NCBI RefSeq assembly: GCF_020382885.2
Contig: NC_058496.1
Span: forward strand, 3,774,501-3,838,500
DNA length: 64,000 nucleotides
DNA from: Scatophagus argus
Lineage: Eukaryota; Chordata; Actinopteri; Scatophagidae
Direction of reading: 5' to 3'
In this document: piece by piece, positions 44,806 to 57,229 of the stretch
Numbering within the stretch: the stretch's first letter is position 1
Layout: each line of letters opens with the position of its first letter
Position numbers and translations under genes: made by a program
The notes under the pieces: model-generated
Databases searched by the model: none
The model's input: the letters and a program-made list of their open reading frames with translations, nothing else
Told to the model about the DNA's origin: nothing

Positions 44806-47800
44806 GTCCTCTCTTGTATTTTCTTAAGCAGACTGACATCCTCCCCTTTTGCTAAGTCAGTGCTTCTTTAACCTGGTCGCTCACTCACATTTACAGCCTC
44901 GCCTGAACGCAGCCCAGGCATGCAGTGTCCACCCGCTGTGTGTGCATGTACGGGCCTCAGTGTGCCACATACTGTTTATCTGTGCTGTGGTGTGTGTGTG
45001 TCTGTACGTATAAGTGAGGCTGTTTATCAGCAGCTGTTATAGACTCTGTGCTGTACAGTTATTGTCACGGCTTCCTGCGCTCGCCTCCTGAGCGGGAAGC
45101 AAAGTGCCCTCTAAGCAAAATTGCTGTTCATTTCCATGAGTAAGCAGCTAACCCCGTCACCCCACGAGAGGCTGCGGACCAAAACAGAGAGGATGGGTCG
45201 GCAGAAGCCAAGCAACAGGGGGTGAGGGACGTGGAGGGAATGAGGAAATGGAAGGGGATTGTTGTCCTATGAAAGTGCGTGGGGCGACGCCTCAGTGAAA
45301 ACAGGTTTCAGCTATTTTTCACTCCGCTTGGAGTGTTGTGGTTTGTGTTTGGAAGGAACGCGAGAGCTGCTTTGAAGTGGAACGACAAGACGAAGAGCGT
45401 GATGAGCAACGTGTTTGAGGGAATCAGATATTAGTGCTATGTGTGTTCTTCCTTTTAAGTGTGCTCTCTCCATTACTCTGCAGCTCCCCTGACACTCCCC
45501 AAATGCCAAAACAACACAAGGCATTAATAATTCATGTTGAACTCTACTGTGCAGACAGAGTAAGACAGAGAGAGTGTATTGTAGCGTGAGTGCGTGTGTG
45601 TGTGTGTGTGATGAGTCAGAGAAGGGCATCGTGTCCCTGTTGCATTACACTGACTGTTCAGCAGCTGTTAGTGAGCTGATGATGATGTCGAGCTGCTGAG
45701 ACAGTTTTGTTCACAGCACAGGTTTGACACTTGAGACAGCTGTCATGCTGAGGACCACCCAGGACATCCTCATGCTGTCTTCATTTTTGCTTCGGAGTTG
45801 TTGAAATGGCAGTCCTTTAATTTCATATACAAACAACCGCAGCAATAACAATTCAGAAAATGTAGGCATGCATCCTTGGACTTTGGACGACAGCAGGTCG
45901 AATATCAGCCAGTGTAGCCAATCATAAACGGCCATTTACTGTATGGATCTTCCTCATGTGATCCTGTGACAAAAATAGCTTCTCTCACTCTGAGTTGCTG
46001 GAAATCAAGACCCTGACCCCGCAGTCTGAAGATGGTTAGGCTTCTGTAGGATTCTTAACCACATTCACTGCATGTCTCAGAGCTGGTAGTTAAACAGGTT
46101 GAGGGCTGCAGCTGATAATTGTTTTCTTTACAGATTAATCTAATTGCTCGGTCTATAAATTGTCTGGAAATAGTGAAAAACGTTCCCAAATAAACTCCCA
46201 GAGCCCGTGATGATGTGTGTGTGGATAATATTGTTTTGTCGTACCAGCAGTTTTCTACCAGAGGAGACAACAGCAGAAAATGTATTAGAGATGCTGAAAC
46301 TATAGAATTTACTTGAAAATTAAAATGCTATTTGCTGATTATTTGAATAACCCTTGCAGCTTGAGACAGGTCTTCATACAAATTTGAATTAAATGTGAAT
46401 GTGTCACTCATCATTGGGTTTCCAGTTTATTAGATAAGAGGTTAGATTAAACTTCTCTACATTTGTAAAGTTTGTAATGTTCACTTCATGTTTGCAGTGT
46501 CATTGCTTGTCAATGCTTTTATCTGTTGGTACACGTTCTGTCAGAAACTGATGAAGAAAGAGGGGACGATGCCAAAATCTAGAAATGTTCTGCGTAATCA
46601 AGTCTGTGTGTCTTTTCAAGTGTGACTCATAGTTCAGAAGGCTTGCAGTGTTTTAGTATCACAGCCAAGTGGGCCACGGCCATCAAGGAATCGTCCAGCG
46701 AGCCCTGTGGCCTGGAGGTAGACGGCTGGAAGACATCTTTAGGGCCAGGGGATGCTGTGACAGTGACCGATAGGATGAGCCTTTTCCATTCACAGCGAGG
46801 AAAGAACAAGAGCAGAGGACAGGTTGCTCAGGCAGTGGAGACCCAAACACTTTGCTGTTCTGATCAGTAATAATCAGCTCCACTGCTGATATTTTTCTGT
46901 GTTTAAAATCCAAAGAAAATCACGAGCCACCACAGAAACGCAGCTGTTTTCTTTCTGCTGTGACGGTTCGATTGTTTGCCTGGGAAAGCCGGGGCAAGGA
47001 CGCACAGTAATGGCCTTCTGTAGGCAGTCTGGTGTGTGTGGCTCTGTTCAAAATGGCTGCTGTTTGAATAGGCTGGGGGAGTTCGAGTGAAGGGATGCAA
47101 ATCGTTGATATGGAAAAGGCAAAGCCTCAGACAAAAGCGCCAGTGTTTGTCTGAATCAGTCATTAAGTCCATTTTGTGTTCGTGTGTTTGAGTATGAATG
47201 TGCGTGACGATGACTTTATACATCAGCAGTTTCTATTATGCACGATGCAAAGCTGCATGTGCTGCTGAGAGTAATAATGTCTTCTTTGAGTCGCCGCAAT
47301 GAAAACAACTTATTTTAAGAGAAGCGAGAGGAGGCTGTAGGTCAGCTCAAAAAAAAAAAGCATTATTGCTCTGAAATTCTTTACAAAACAGGCCACTTTT
47401 CTCTGCGTTCAGGGTCGCAGGCAGCTCTCTTTGATTATGTCATAACTTCTTTATTACTTCCAATCCTATTAGGTTTAGCAATGCGTTATTTATAGAGTGT
47501 AAGTGAGAATGGCTGAGGCTTAGTCACTATGTTGTGTTTTCAGCAGTTTCTGCTCAAGCCTTACTTTTCCATCTTTGTGGCCTTTCATCAACTACAGACA
47601 CACTCGTTTAAGTGGACTTTTTGAGAGAAGATGAAGGTTTCTTGAGAGTTGAACGATTTTTGATTCTTCTTCAGTCATTGAACGGAACTGAAGTGATTGA
47701 ATAGACAGTATTTTTATATAAGGGAATCACTTTCACCTTTCCCTTTCCGACAACTCATTGCTTTCACTCTTTTTTTCTGCCACCACCAAATAAACACTTA

Positions 47801-48601
47801 TTTATTAAAACCAATTTCAAACCACTACGGTATGTTTTTTTTCCCAGTGTAGGTCATAAGATAAGCCAGGCTGCCTGGCAGTGATCCCATTCCCAGATCG
47901 AGCTCCTGCCTCTGTCTTGGCCTTGTCTTACCGTTTCTGCTTTACTTGCGTAGTTGAGAGACGTGAAGTCACAGAGTCTCTGGGAAACTGTGCGAAAGCC
48001 TCCTCAGACAGGTCAATGTGTAACACTTGGCTCACTGTGGAGAAACACCTTGTTTATTTAGCTCAAAACTGGTTTAAACAGAGATTTCCTTTCGTAAGCT
48101 TGCAGCCTTTGAGGTCCTGAAGCGTGTTGGGAGATGAAAAGGGTTTTGGGAGGGGGGAAAATAAGTTTCTCAAAATGCCTAATAGTGACTGTATATTTAC
48201 AGTCAGGGAGCTGATGGTGAAGCATCCAGTCCAGGAAAATAATCTGTTCAAACAGGTCATGGAAAATGTGATTTTCTGTTCATTACAATCCAGATTCCAC
48301 ATCACATATTTCTCATATAAACCGCGTGTTTTGTATCTTGCTGCAGGTGCTGGAGAGTTTTAAGATCATGGACTACAGCCTGCTGCTGGGTGTGCACGTC
48401 CTGGACCAGAGTCAGAGAGACGGGGGTGAGCCGGGCCAGGCAGGGGGGGATGGGAGGAGACCTGTGGGTCAGAGGGTGCTTTACTCCACCGCCATGGAAT
48501 CAATCCAGGGAGACGGCAAGGCTGCTGAAGTCCTCACCACAGACGACACGTGAGTCGGCTCAGCTGGGGGAAAACACACAGGTTATGGACACGTATTTGG
48601 G

Positions 48602-48650
<49 letters not shown>

Positions 48651-51600
48651 GCGCACACCGCCTCTGTCTGCCTCTTAATCTCCACCTTTTTTCCTCCCAG
48701 ACACAGTTATACAACCGTGCTTGTACCTCGCACAGGACACTCAAACAGTGTACACAGAGTCAGGCTCTCATATAACCATGGCTACACGAATACAAACACA
48801 GCCACTGTTCTGCGTATTGACAGCAATACACATGAATGTAAATACTGTAAGTGGCTCTTTTACAAACATTTGTGAAAGTGCGTCGGCACATTGCCTTTAT
48901 TTGAACAGCGTTTCAGGCGTCGCAGAAGAAGAGCAGTCGCCACTCTCTGACGGCTGCTGTGTTTTCACTCTCTTTTAGGATGGGAGGGATCCCTGCCAAA
49001 ACACACAAAGAAGAAAAGCTCCTCATCTTCCTGGGTATCATAGATATTCTTCAGTCATACAGGTGCTGGTCTCTGAGATTTCATAAACCTGCTGCCATTT
49101 TGTTTCTAATGTCACTGCTTCTTATTAGTACTGATGGGAAAATTCATTCATCTGTTGACTTCTGAAACCCACTTAAATCTGACTGTTCTGATCTCCAGAA
49201 ATTTCCCATTAGGGGCCAATATAGACATGACAGTTAAGAGGGAATGAATAGTTCAGGGCTCGGTATGACAGCATCATATAGATGTAACTGCGTGACCTGC
49301 AACAAGACCTCTTAATGTTGAATAACGACCTTACATTGATGGAAAGAGCTGCAAGGCACTTTATCAGACTCCTGAAAGAGATCAAGACTTTTTTCTCTAT
49401 CCAACATGATTTAAATGGACACAGCAGTCTATCAGTCTTCTTTATTTACTTTTACTTTTATTTATTGATTTTTTTTTTGTCCTGAGAGCAGAAGTGTTGG
49501 GTAACAGAGGAGGAGGCCTTTTGGCTCATCGGCTTTTAAAACTCGTGTAAATTTAAAAGCATCTCATACGTCTTTGTCAGCCTGCTTGGTCAAGGCCGTG
49601 TGGGCGAGGTGAGATCGGGTCAGGAAGGAAGGATGAAAAGGCCCAATTTGTCCTGCCTTATTTCTGGTAGTTCACTTCACTCAAAGACAGCATTGTATAA
49701 CTTAAAACTTTGATGTATTCGCTGCTTTAGAGGATGAAGAACAACCTTCGTTTGTGTTGCGCTCAGGGACGAAGGGAAACAGTCTCAGGTTTGATCAAGC
49801 GTCAGGGGGAAGTTTCGGGTAAGAGGATACCTTTGTGACAAGGCTTCCTCTTGTTTTGTTTCTCCCCAGGTTCATTAAAAAGTTGGAACATTCGTGGAAA
49901 GCCCTGGTGTACGATGGTGTAAGTCGATTCCCTGCTCACATCTGACGCTGCTGCTTTTCTGAATGAGCCTTTTATTTAGTCACATTCTCTTGCACTTTCT
50001 CCGCCCGTCCTCAGGACTCCGTCTCGGTGCACCGGCCCGGGTTTTACGCCAGCCGATTCCTCAAGTTCATGAGCACACGGGTCTTCAGGAAGACTCAACG
50101 TAAGTCCGCATGTTGATCATCGTCACACATGGGAAGCACAAGAAGAGAAGGGCAGCGATGGGAAGTAGGAAATCGTGGGCTGATTAGAAGGGTCGGAGGT
50201 TTTTTTATTGTCTGTTGCTGTCACTGTAACATCATTAGATTAGTGGGAATTAAATCTTGTTTCTTCTGCTGTCCTCCTGGTCTCCCAGAGCATTTTATTT
50301 CCCTGACGGCTGTCGGCTTCTAGAGTTTGCTGTCAACTGTATTTGAGGCATAATATCCGTGAGCTTTGATTAAATTTTAAGACTAAATAACACACTTTTG
50401 TTCTTTGAAATGAAAGACTTCACGTTGGTTGTGCGTAAACAATCACATGGTTAGGTCATTCAGAACAGACTGACTTTGTTGTTGGGCAATTCAGAAAAAA
50501 AAGTACGCAGTTACAAACCTTTGAGGTGGATAAAAAACACTGACGAACTACTTTAGTCCAGGAAATGACGCCGATTCCCAGAAATCGGGTGTGCGGAGCT
50601 GACTGATGTGTGACAGATTGATTGAGCCCAAACATTTAAGCCATCGACAGGGTCTGTTCTCAGTTCAACATCAAATATAGTAACAATGTTATGCAACGAT
50701 GTGGGACCCCCCCAGTGGAAATTAACATGGCTGAGGCAAAGATTTGAGGATTTAGCCGTGCTATTAACCGTCGCCAAGTCCCGTCAGAGGGAGATGACAG
50801 CAAAGGATTTCATTTCATGCCCTGCTCGGGAGGCAGAATAAGGATGGCTTAGAGGACACTTGTGAAGTCACATTGTGCATTTTAACAGTTTAATGACTTT
50901 CCTAATTTTGGAGGCAGAGCTTTGACGTTTCATTGTGAGAACGTTGCTTCAGTCGGGATAACGGTTTCTGTTATCTTCTCTTACTCTTTCTGCTTCTCTT
51001 GATCTCTCTCCCTCCCTTCTGTTCTTTTCTTTCCCTCACTTGTGTGCTCCTTCTCGCGCCGCAGCACTTCGATTCTCCCCTTCTAAGAGGACTCGTACTT
51101 CCATCCCGGCTCTGAAGTCGTCCTCGCAGGAGATCCTTTCATCGCAGGCAGACGAGAGGAACGGTGAGGACAGGAGGGACAGGCTGGGAGGAGCTTACAG
51201 TCTGGCCAGTCTGGACGGACAAGGTACACAAAAACACCAGCCTATTAGGACAACCTCACTCTGACCGTGACTTATAGTGATTTTTTTTCCTTATAGTTTG
51301 TAGACAACACTCAGGAATACTCACAGCAGTGCCTGAATTATTAATGAGATTGTTTGAAACTAGCAAACGATTTTACCATTATCTTCACTGTGTTTCTCTC
51401 TAAAGTGCCTCCTAACCTGCCATCAGACTTCATCATTTTCTGCCTTTTGATGCTTATTGGGGCTTTTTAGAAACACTTGAGGGTCATAAACAGCCATAAA
51501 AATGTTGTCAGTGCCCCGTGGGGAAGCTGTCACTGGTCGATACAGTGTTGGCACAGATGGAGAGAAAACAGGCGAGAAGACAGGATGTGTGGTCTTAGCT

Positions 51601-54600
51601 ACTTTATCCTCATCTACCCTCTCGCTCTCGTGATCATAATTTGACCCTCACTACATGAAGGTACATTATATGGACAAAAGTATTGGGAGACCTGACCATT
51701 ACACTAAAAGGGCCTTCACTCTTCTGTGAAGGCTTTCCACAACATGTTGGAGTGTTTCTGTGGGAATTTGTGCCCATTCATGCAGCAGAGCATTTGTGAG
51801 GTCACACACTGATGTTGGACCAAAAGGCCTGGCTCACAATCTCCGTTCCAGTTCATCCCAAAGGTGTTGGATGGGGTTGAGGTCAGGGCTCTGTGTGGGC
51901 CAGTCAAGTTCTTCCACACCAAACTCATCCAACCATGTCTTTATGGAGCTTTGCTTTGTGCACTGGGGCACAGTCATGCTGGAATAGAAAAGGGCCTTCA
52001 ACAAACTGTTGCCACAAAGTTGGAAGCATAGCATTGTCCAAAATGTCTTGGTATGCTGAAGCATTGAAGTCAGGGGCCGAGCCCAAATCCTGAAAAACAG
52101 CCCCATGCCACACCTGAATTTAATACTAAAGAGGGGTTTCCTAATACTTTTGTCTCTATAGTGAATTCATTTACAAAAAATATTTTGAGATTCGTACTTA
52201 AATTTAGTCTTGATATCATTTCCCACAGTGTGCTTCAGTTTGATTCAAAACAGATGCTGGAAATGAAAAACCTTGCTTAAACAGGTTCTATGGTTCCTTC
52301 TAAGCTTCCTCCCTGTGATCTATCTCAAACAAAATAAATAATAAAATATAAATCTCAAAACAACTTAAGTGGACTCTAGTAGGTTGACTCACAATGGTGG
52401 GGCTGAAAGACAGAGCTGCAGGGTATTTAAAAAAATGGTCCTGCTCCACAATTCTGTATGAAAATATTAAAGACATGCAGTTTATCCAAAAATAATGACC
52501 TTAGTCTGCTGATTCCTCACACTGTTAACTGATAAGTCCTGTCACGCTGTTGATAAAGCTCATGCAAAGTTCACCACCAACGCATATGCATCCCAGACTG
52601 CAATACCCCTACACAACCAGCAGGAAAACAGAGAGAAGATCATTACCACATCAAAGTAAGGTTTTATAAGCAACTACTTTAAGGTGTTTTTCTGCTCAAG
52701 TCCTACTTATGATCAAAATGATCATGTAAATGAGTCAGCAGGTGTTTTAAGGAAGGTAGAAGTGCCAATGCTGCACTGGAAGAAGCAAAGGTGAGGACTG
52801 TCCCACCAGCGTCTCCAGCTGTGATGCAACATACTGTAAAGCAATTTGGATTGCTGTCCCCTCCTGACTCTATCTACTAAATCAAGTCCCAAAGAGGACA
52901 GAGAAAATCTTTATCACCAAAGCATGGAGTTGTTACAGAGAGATGTGTCAGCTTTATTGGAACCATTTAATCTGATCTTCTGCCTTGTGTCAGTCATCAC
53001 ATTTGCTTCAAATGTGAAAAGAAAATACAAGAATCTCCTTTCCAGTGTCAGTATCTTGATCAATACAGCTATTCAAACTTGTATTGATCGCATTGATTGA
53101 CTAATAGGGCATTTTTGGTCTTCCCAAAAAATATGACAGTGGGTGTCAGTGTCGCTTTTCACAGTAAAGTTCAGTTTGCTCGTCATGAGTAGCACGACTC
53201 TGCGTGTGGGAAGGCACGATGTCTGTTTACATCTGGAGCTTTGAAGGCTTGGGCCTGCGTTACAAACTGGGGGGACTGGAGCTAAGAGTCAGAGGAAAAT
53301 ACGGGAAATGTAGGAAATTGTGCCTTTCCTGATATCACATGTATGTGAATGTTGTCCTTCCAGCTGTGTTGGGCTCGTACCTGCGTCCTGATCTGGTCCC
53401 CGCCAACCCTTCCTTCTACGAGGGCTCCTCCATGGGAACCATCTCCACCTCCTCCGTCTTTGTCAACGTGGACAACCAAACAGAGGAGCGGTACGGCGCC
53501 TCTTTCCTTTCCTTGTTACTCCTGGTTGCTTTAAATTATGTCAAGACACTCTGTGTTGATTTAATGGTGCAATGTGTAGTTTGTCACCTTAAGAGCTTTA
53601 TGCATGTTACTGCACATAAGACGGCTGAGAGGACGACAAGCAAGGCTTGTAAAATTGCCCCGCCCACACACTCCTACTTTATTATCACCTGTGCTCTTAC
53701 ATCACATGGTGTTACTGGTGACGTGCGTCACAGAGCAGGTGACTCAGCTGGCTTGGCAACGTCCGTCCAATACATACATACGCATGTTTCAGCACAACAT
53801 GCTCGGAGTAAAGGATGAGGAGTGTGATGGATTCTGGATTCTGTCTGTCTCTTTCATTTACAAGACGGGGAAGAAGGAATAATTAACCAGCAATTCTAAC
53901 TGCATAATTTAAAATATAATCTTTGCAATGGTTCAGTGTCGACTCGGATCAAAAGTTATTTATTACCTTTCTGTTGGGAGATCTGATAAAAACGATTTCT
54001 TAAGTTGTGAAATATTAATCAGCATGTGGTATTAACAGGTTTTATTACACCTTCCAGCGTTTTACCTACTTCCCTACATCAGCTGGCTGTCAGCAGAGGA
54101 CGTGTAATCGCGCCGCTTGCCAGAAGCTGCTGAACTCTTTGTCCTGTGGCCTTGCATGTTTCCATCTTTCACCTCTCCTTCTGTCCAGCAGTGTCAGGTT
54201 CAGCTCGCTCTCTGAGGCTCCATTGTGTGACTTGCCTCGTCTTGTCCCCCCATCAGTCACCTGCCGCCGCACTGACATTGTTCTGTCAACTGTTTTCATA
54301 AATATTTCAGCAGCGGCTTTGACGTGGTCTTACTTGGTCACATTATGCCTCAGAAAGGCTGTGACACAAGAGGACAAGCAGCGCAGCGGCGACTGTGCGT
54401 CCACCGGCAGTAATCCCTGCCTGACGACTGGTCTGCAGTGTCACAGTGGGGACACCTCATACTGGGTTTCGTCTGAGCAGGACTGTCTTAAAACAAAGCC
54501 TGTTAGTTACATGTCTCTGTCGCTTCCTTTGCCATTCATTCATATCTTGTGCTTCTCTGCTACTTTCTCTACCTGACTTTGACTTTGGACACGAAAAGAA

Positions 54601-55766
54601 GTCACATGTCATAAAAGGGTAAAAGCACATTCCTGAATTTATCAGGGAGTCACCTGATGTACATATCAGATAAACAGCTCTCCAGTTGCCCCCTAGTGGT
54701 CAAAGCAGGACCAAGAGTTACCACAAAAAAATGAGGATGGACATCATTCCACTCCTGTTGTTCAAGCAGTATTAAAATTTATAAAAACGATCAGCCACAA
54801 CATTGAAACCACTGAAGGGTGAAGACACTAAAATTAATAATGTGTTTACAAGACAACATTGCGTGGGGAATCCTTGGGTTCTGGCAATGCATCCATGAGT
54901 CCTGAGTCTTCACTTCATGAGTACCTATCCATTAGTTAATCAGTTTGCCAATCGTCAGCTAATATATAAAATTTGATCAGAAGATAGTTAATGGTAAACT
55001 ACCATTTTGTTCCTCATTTTTTCCCCCTCTGGACCTTAACGTGACCTTGTTATTAAGTGTTAGCCACATTGTCTGCTGTGTATTGTAATATGTCACAGTA
55101 GAAACTGTCTTGTCTTGACCCCCTGGCAGAAACCAAAATGACTTCAATAATTAAATTCTCAGGTTCAGTCTTGTCTCTCATCAGTTGTGGAACGTCTCTC
55201 AGCAAGAGTCACTTTGACTGACGCTGTGGTCGTATCTGAGGAGAATTTGTTCATATCCTGCGAGACGCGTCTGAGCTGAGGTCAGATCCTCAGCCATAGC
55301 GTTTGGTTTGTTTGCAGAGAGCGTTTTTTATAAAATACATTTTCAAGCCGGTGCTTTACTCTAACGGACTCCAACCCTGGCAATAAACTCTTAGGGCTGT
55401 CTGCTGCGTAGCTCAATATGGAAATCTGTGTTTCCATTTCAGAGACGATGTCGCATCCAGCTCTACGTTTACGCTGGAGGACAGCGCCATCTGCCTCACT
55501 TCAGAGCAGAGCACCATGGATGTGGACATCGACCGTGATGACGGATCTGTCCTTGATGTGTACTTGGTGAGTTGTTTCTCCATCAGGTCACTCTCACACT
55601 GGCGTCATTTTTGGGAATCGGTGACTTGTTTTTTCATCTTAAGGTGTTGAAGCATTGTTTATTTGTGCTGCATGTTTAGAAGCTACACATTTTTAAAAAA
55701 TAAATGAATTAAACAGGTCTGAACAATGTTAACAATAATCCTTTTCTCACTTTGCACCTACAGTAA
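36679..55766 (+). CDS. pip5k1b: Phosphatidylinositol-4-phosphate 5-kinase type 1 beta
   Basis: Complete coding sequence of 534 residues (human about 540). Exons: 36679-36747, 37479-37609, 40268-40385, 42249-42401, 42817-43116, 48347-48549, 48979-49062, 49870-49918, 50015-50099, 51065-51223, 53364-53490, 55443-55566 and the stop at 55764-55766; every junction is GT-AG and in phase. The enzyme phosphorylates PI4P to PI(4,5)P2 at membranes, feeding actin assembly, endocytosis and phospholipase C signalling. Seen: ATP-binding GASGSLF (121-127) and IIKTV with catalytic Lys138; [22 protein letters not shown] (265-274); GIIDILQ with metal-binding Asp347; and the activation loop [19 protein letters not shown] with the type-I-specific Glu. 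The N-terminus ([11 protein letters not shown] to EKTYKK) and the C-terminus ending SVLDVYL match the beta isoform and exclude the longer gamma tail. Teleosts may have two pip5k1b paralogs; which one this is cannot be told. Confidence 0.95.
37610..40267 (+). other. pip5k1b: pip5k1b intron after the second coding exon
   Basis: About 2.7 kb of AT-rich intron. Open frames of 101-132 codons near 37494-38373 are exon read-through or chance. No repeat family was recognised. Confidence 0.5.
40540..40870 (+). repeat. MITE-like percomorph repeat fragment (second copy)
   Basis: Starts AAAGGAATCATCTGACATTT and contains ATGCTAAGCTAAGCTAACTG, as in the 590-840 copy but with the opposite end preserved. 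It lies in a pip5k1b intron. The right end is eroded. Confidence 0.45.
41367..41391. repeat. (CA)n microsatellite
   Basis: About 12 CA units in a pip5k1b intron. Confidence 0.85.
43294..43323. repeat. Perfect 30-bp palindrome in a pip5k1b intron
   Basis: The half-site GCATATGATAATGAT is followed without spacer by its exact complement, centred on GATATC between 43308 and 43309. It is AT-rich and lies in the 5.2-kb intron, about 180 bases downstream of the exon ending at 43116. Confidence 0.85.
44126..44163. repeat. (CA)n microsatellite
   Basis: About 18 CA units, uninterrupted, in the large pip5k1b intron. Confidence 0.9.
44751..44800. repeat. (CT)25 microsatellite
   Basis: Fifty bases of uninterrupted CT on the coding strand of pip5k1b, the same intron as the palindrome. 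It is pyrimidine-rich in the transcript. Confidence 0.92.
48605..48653. repeat. (CA)22 tract ending in GCGCGC, near a splice donor
   Basis: Begins 55 bases downstream of the donor at 48550. CA repeats in that position are known hnRNP L binding sites, and alternating purine-pyrimidine DNA can adopt Z-form. Effects here are inferred. Confidence 0.9.
51664..52163 (-). mobile_element. Tc1/mariner relic (copy 3, longest)
   Basis: About 500 bases with inverted ends (CATTATATGGACAAAAGTAT at the left; complement of CACTATAGAGACAAAAGTAT at the right). The minus strand encodes the transposase C-terminal half over two frames: [20 protein letters not shown], then [15 protein letters not shown], then [20 protein letters not shown] and LWDELERR. 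A frameshift separates the last two parts and the N-terminal half is missing. It lies in the pip5k1b intron between exons ending 51223 and starting 53364. Confidence 0.87.
53559..53640 (+). repeat. Possible short interspersed repeat fragment
   Basis: TTTAATGGTGCAATGTGTAG resembles the end of the MITE at 13677 (TTTAATGGTCCAGCGTGTAG). No right end is clearly seen. Weak call. Confidence 0.25.
54687..54700 (-). promoter_or_regulatory. CTCF-like site, reverse, in a pip5k1b intron
   Basis: TGCCCCCTAGTGGT on the plus strand is ACCACTAGGGGGCA on the minus strand, a strong reverse-oriented CTCF core. It faces the forward site at the pip5k1b promoter (25863). Confidence 0.5.
54772..54910 (+). repeat. 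DNA-transposon-like end fragment (GATCAGCCA.AACATT family)
   Basis: CGATCAGCCACAACATTGAAACCACTGA-type start (split here as CGATCAGCCACAACATTGAA) followed by GGTGAAG and CTTGGGTTCTGGCAATGCAT. I recognise this as a degraded copy of an element common in fish genomes. Class is not certain. Confidence 0.45.
55764..55766 (+). CDS. pip5k1b: pip5k1b stop codon isolated at the start of the last exon
   Basis: The last sense exon ends GATGTGTACTTG|GTGAGT (55566/55567), matching the beta-isoform end DVYL. The acceptor TTTGCACCTACAG at 55751-55763 is followed directly by TAA. The stop is therefore the first codon of the terminal exon. If the intron were retained the frame would run on for about 26 codons. 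Confidence 0.75.
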   Translation, partial: 

Positions 55767-57100
55767 AAAAAGAAAAAAAAGAGCAGCTTTATGACTTTCA
55801 TTTCCTCCTGCCAATCACAAGACAATCACCGCACTCCATTGGACGGCCCTGCCAGCCTTTTAATTCCACTCCCAGTGCTGCTAGATCCATAGTGCCACTT
55901 GTATTGCCAACCCATAAAAGGTCTGAGGTTCTCCGGTTCTCCTCCGGTTGATGGACCAAAAGAAGACCTCAACACGGTGACGGACACCTGCAGGAACCAT
56001 GTGACACATCGCAATGTGACAAACATCAGGCTGAACTGAGAGTCGCTTTTTAGAGCAGTGCCATTAAGTTTTATACATGTATGTTGTTTTCATGGCCCCA
56101 CGCAAACATTTACTACTACATTGGAGAGTGTAGATAGATACATTTCTTCAAATATTTTTCTTTTCATGAACAGAAAGAAATGAAAAAGACTTTCAAAGTT
56201 TGCATTCGTTTCTGATCAGAAGAGAAATGTTTACAGTGAATTTCTAAAAGGCATCTTAGTCTCTGATCGATGGGAATGTCACACAAAGGACACAAGCCAG
56301 CTTGCAGCTGCAGCCAACACGGATGAGAAAAGACTCACATGAACGGACTTAATGGATTCTGAAGTTCCTGAGGCCCAACAGACCGAGATGCCGTAACAGC
56401 GGCCACCTTATCCTGACTGGGCACTTATTTGTGCTGCCCTTGACAGGAACCCGAAGCTCTGGCAAAGGGCTGCTGTTAGGTGAGAAAAGACAGCAACTTG
56501 GATCGTGGATGAAGCACAGAGCGGAGGGACGAAGCACTCGCTCTTGATTTAAAAGGCACTTTTGACATTGGTTATGATTACTGTAAGAAATATTTTTCTC
56601 TGAAGAAGTTGCTTAGGTGGGTGGGCTACCTGACATGAGCACATATTTGGATATGTGAATAAGCACTTTTTGTTTTCTCTTTTTACTCTACAAATGCACA
56701 CCTCCGTAAGCCGTTGATACTTCATGTACAGAGACAGTGAAGGAACATTGTAGATCATTTTTGATGTGGAGCTAGTAGTTTTGTGAAGTGTGCGTCATGA
56801 CTGAAACGCTTTTACTCAGGATATCCTTTGATACTGACCAAGTGTGTCCTCTTCGAGACGTTATGAGACAAGCATCCAACACTCAGCAGCTGTCCGATAC
56901 CTCTTCATCAAGACCATATCCAACTATAGATGTTGAATTTCATGATCACACGTCGGTTGAGACAATAATTTATTATGTAAATCTCAATATTTTACCATTT
57001 GCTGAAAAAGCTACGTTAATCGCTGAATGTAAAGACAATGCATATTTATATATAGAAGACACTCCTATAAATAAACTGCTTAAACTGACTGCTGTTCAGC
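55767..57100 (+). other. pip5k1b: pip5k1b 3' UTR
   Basis: AT-rich sequence from the stop codon to the first AATAAA on this strand (57070-57075). It overlaps an open frame (56788-57135) discussed separately. No repeat was recognised. Confidence 0.5.
57070..57075 (+). terminator. pip5k1b: Poly(A) signal of pip5k1b (candidate)
   Basis: AATAAA in TATAAATAAACTGC, about 1.3 kb after the stop and roughly 150 bases before the opposing cert1 poly(A) signal. Confidence 0.45.
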
Positions 57101-57223
57101 TACTTCATCCCTCTATTCATCTACCTAGAGTTTAGTGGGTTTTGTTCTTCTTGTAGAAATTAGTCCCGCCTCAGTTTCGCCACTAAAAGCAGTACATTGC
57201 ACTTGTTTACGTTGTGTAACAAT

Positions 57224-57229
57224 TTTAAT
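57224..57229 (-). terminator. cert1: Poly(A) signal of cert1 (candidate)
   Basis: TTTAAT on the plus strand, ATTAAA on the minus strand, 1.85 kb downstream of the cert1 stop. It leaves only a narrow gap to the converging pip5k1b 3' end. Confidence 0.35.
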
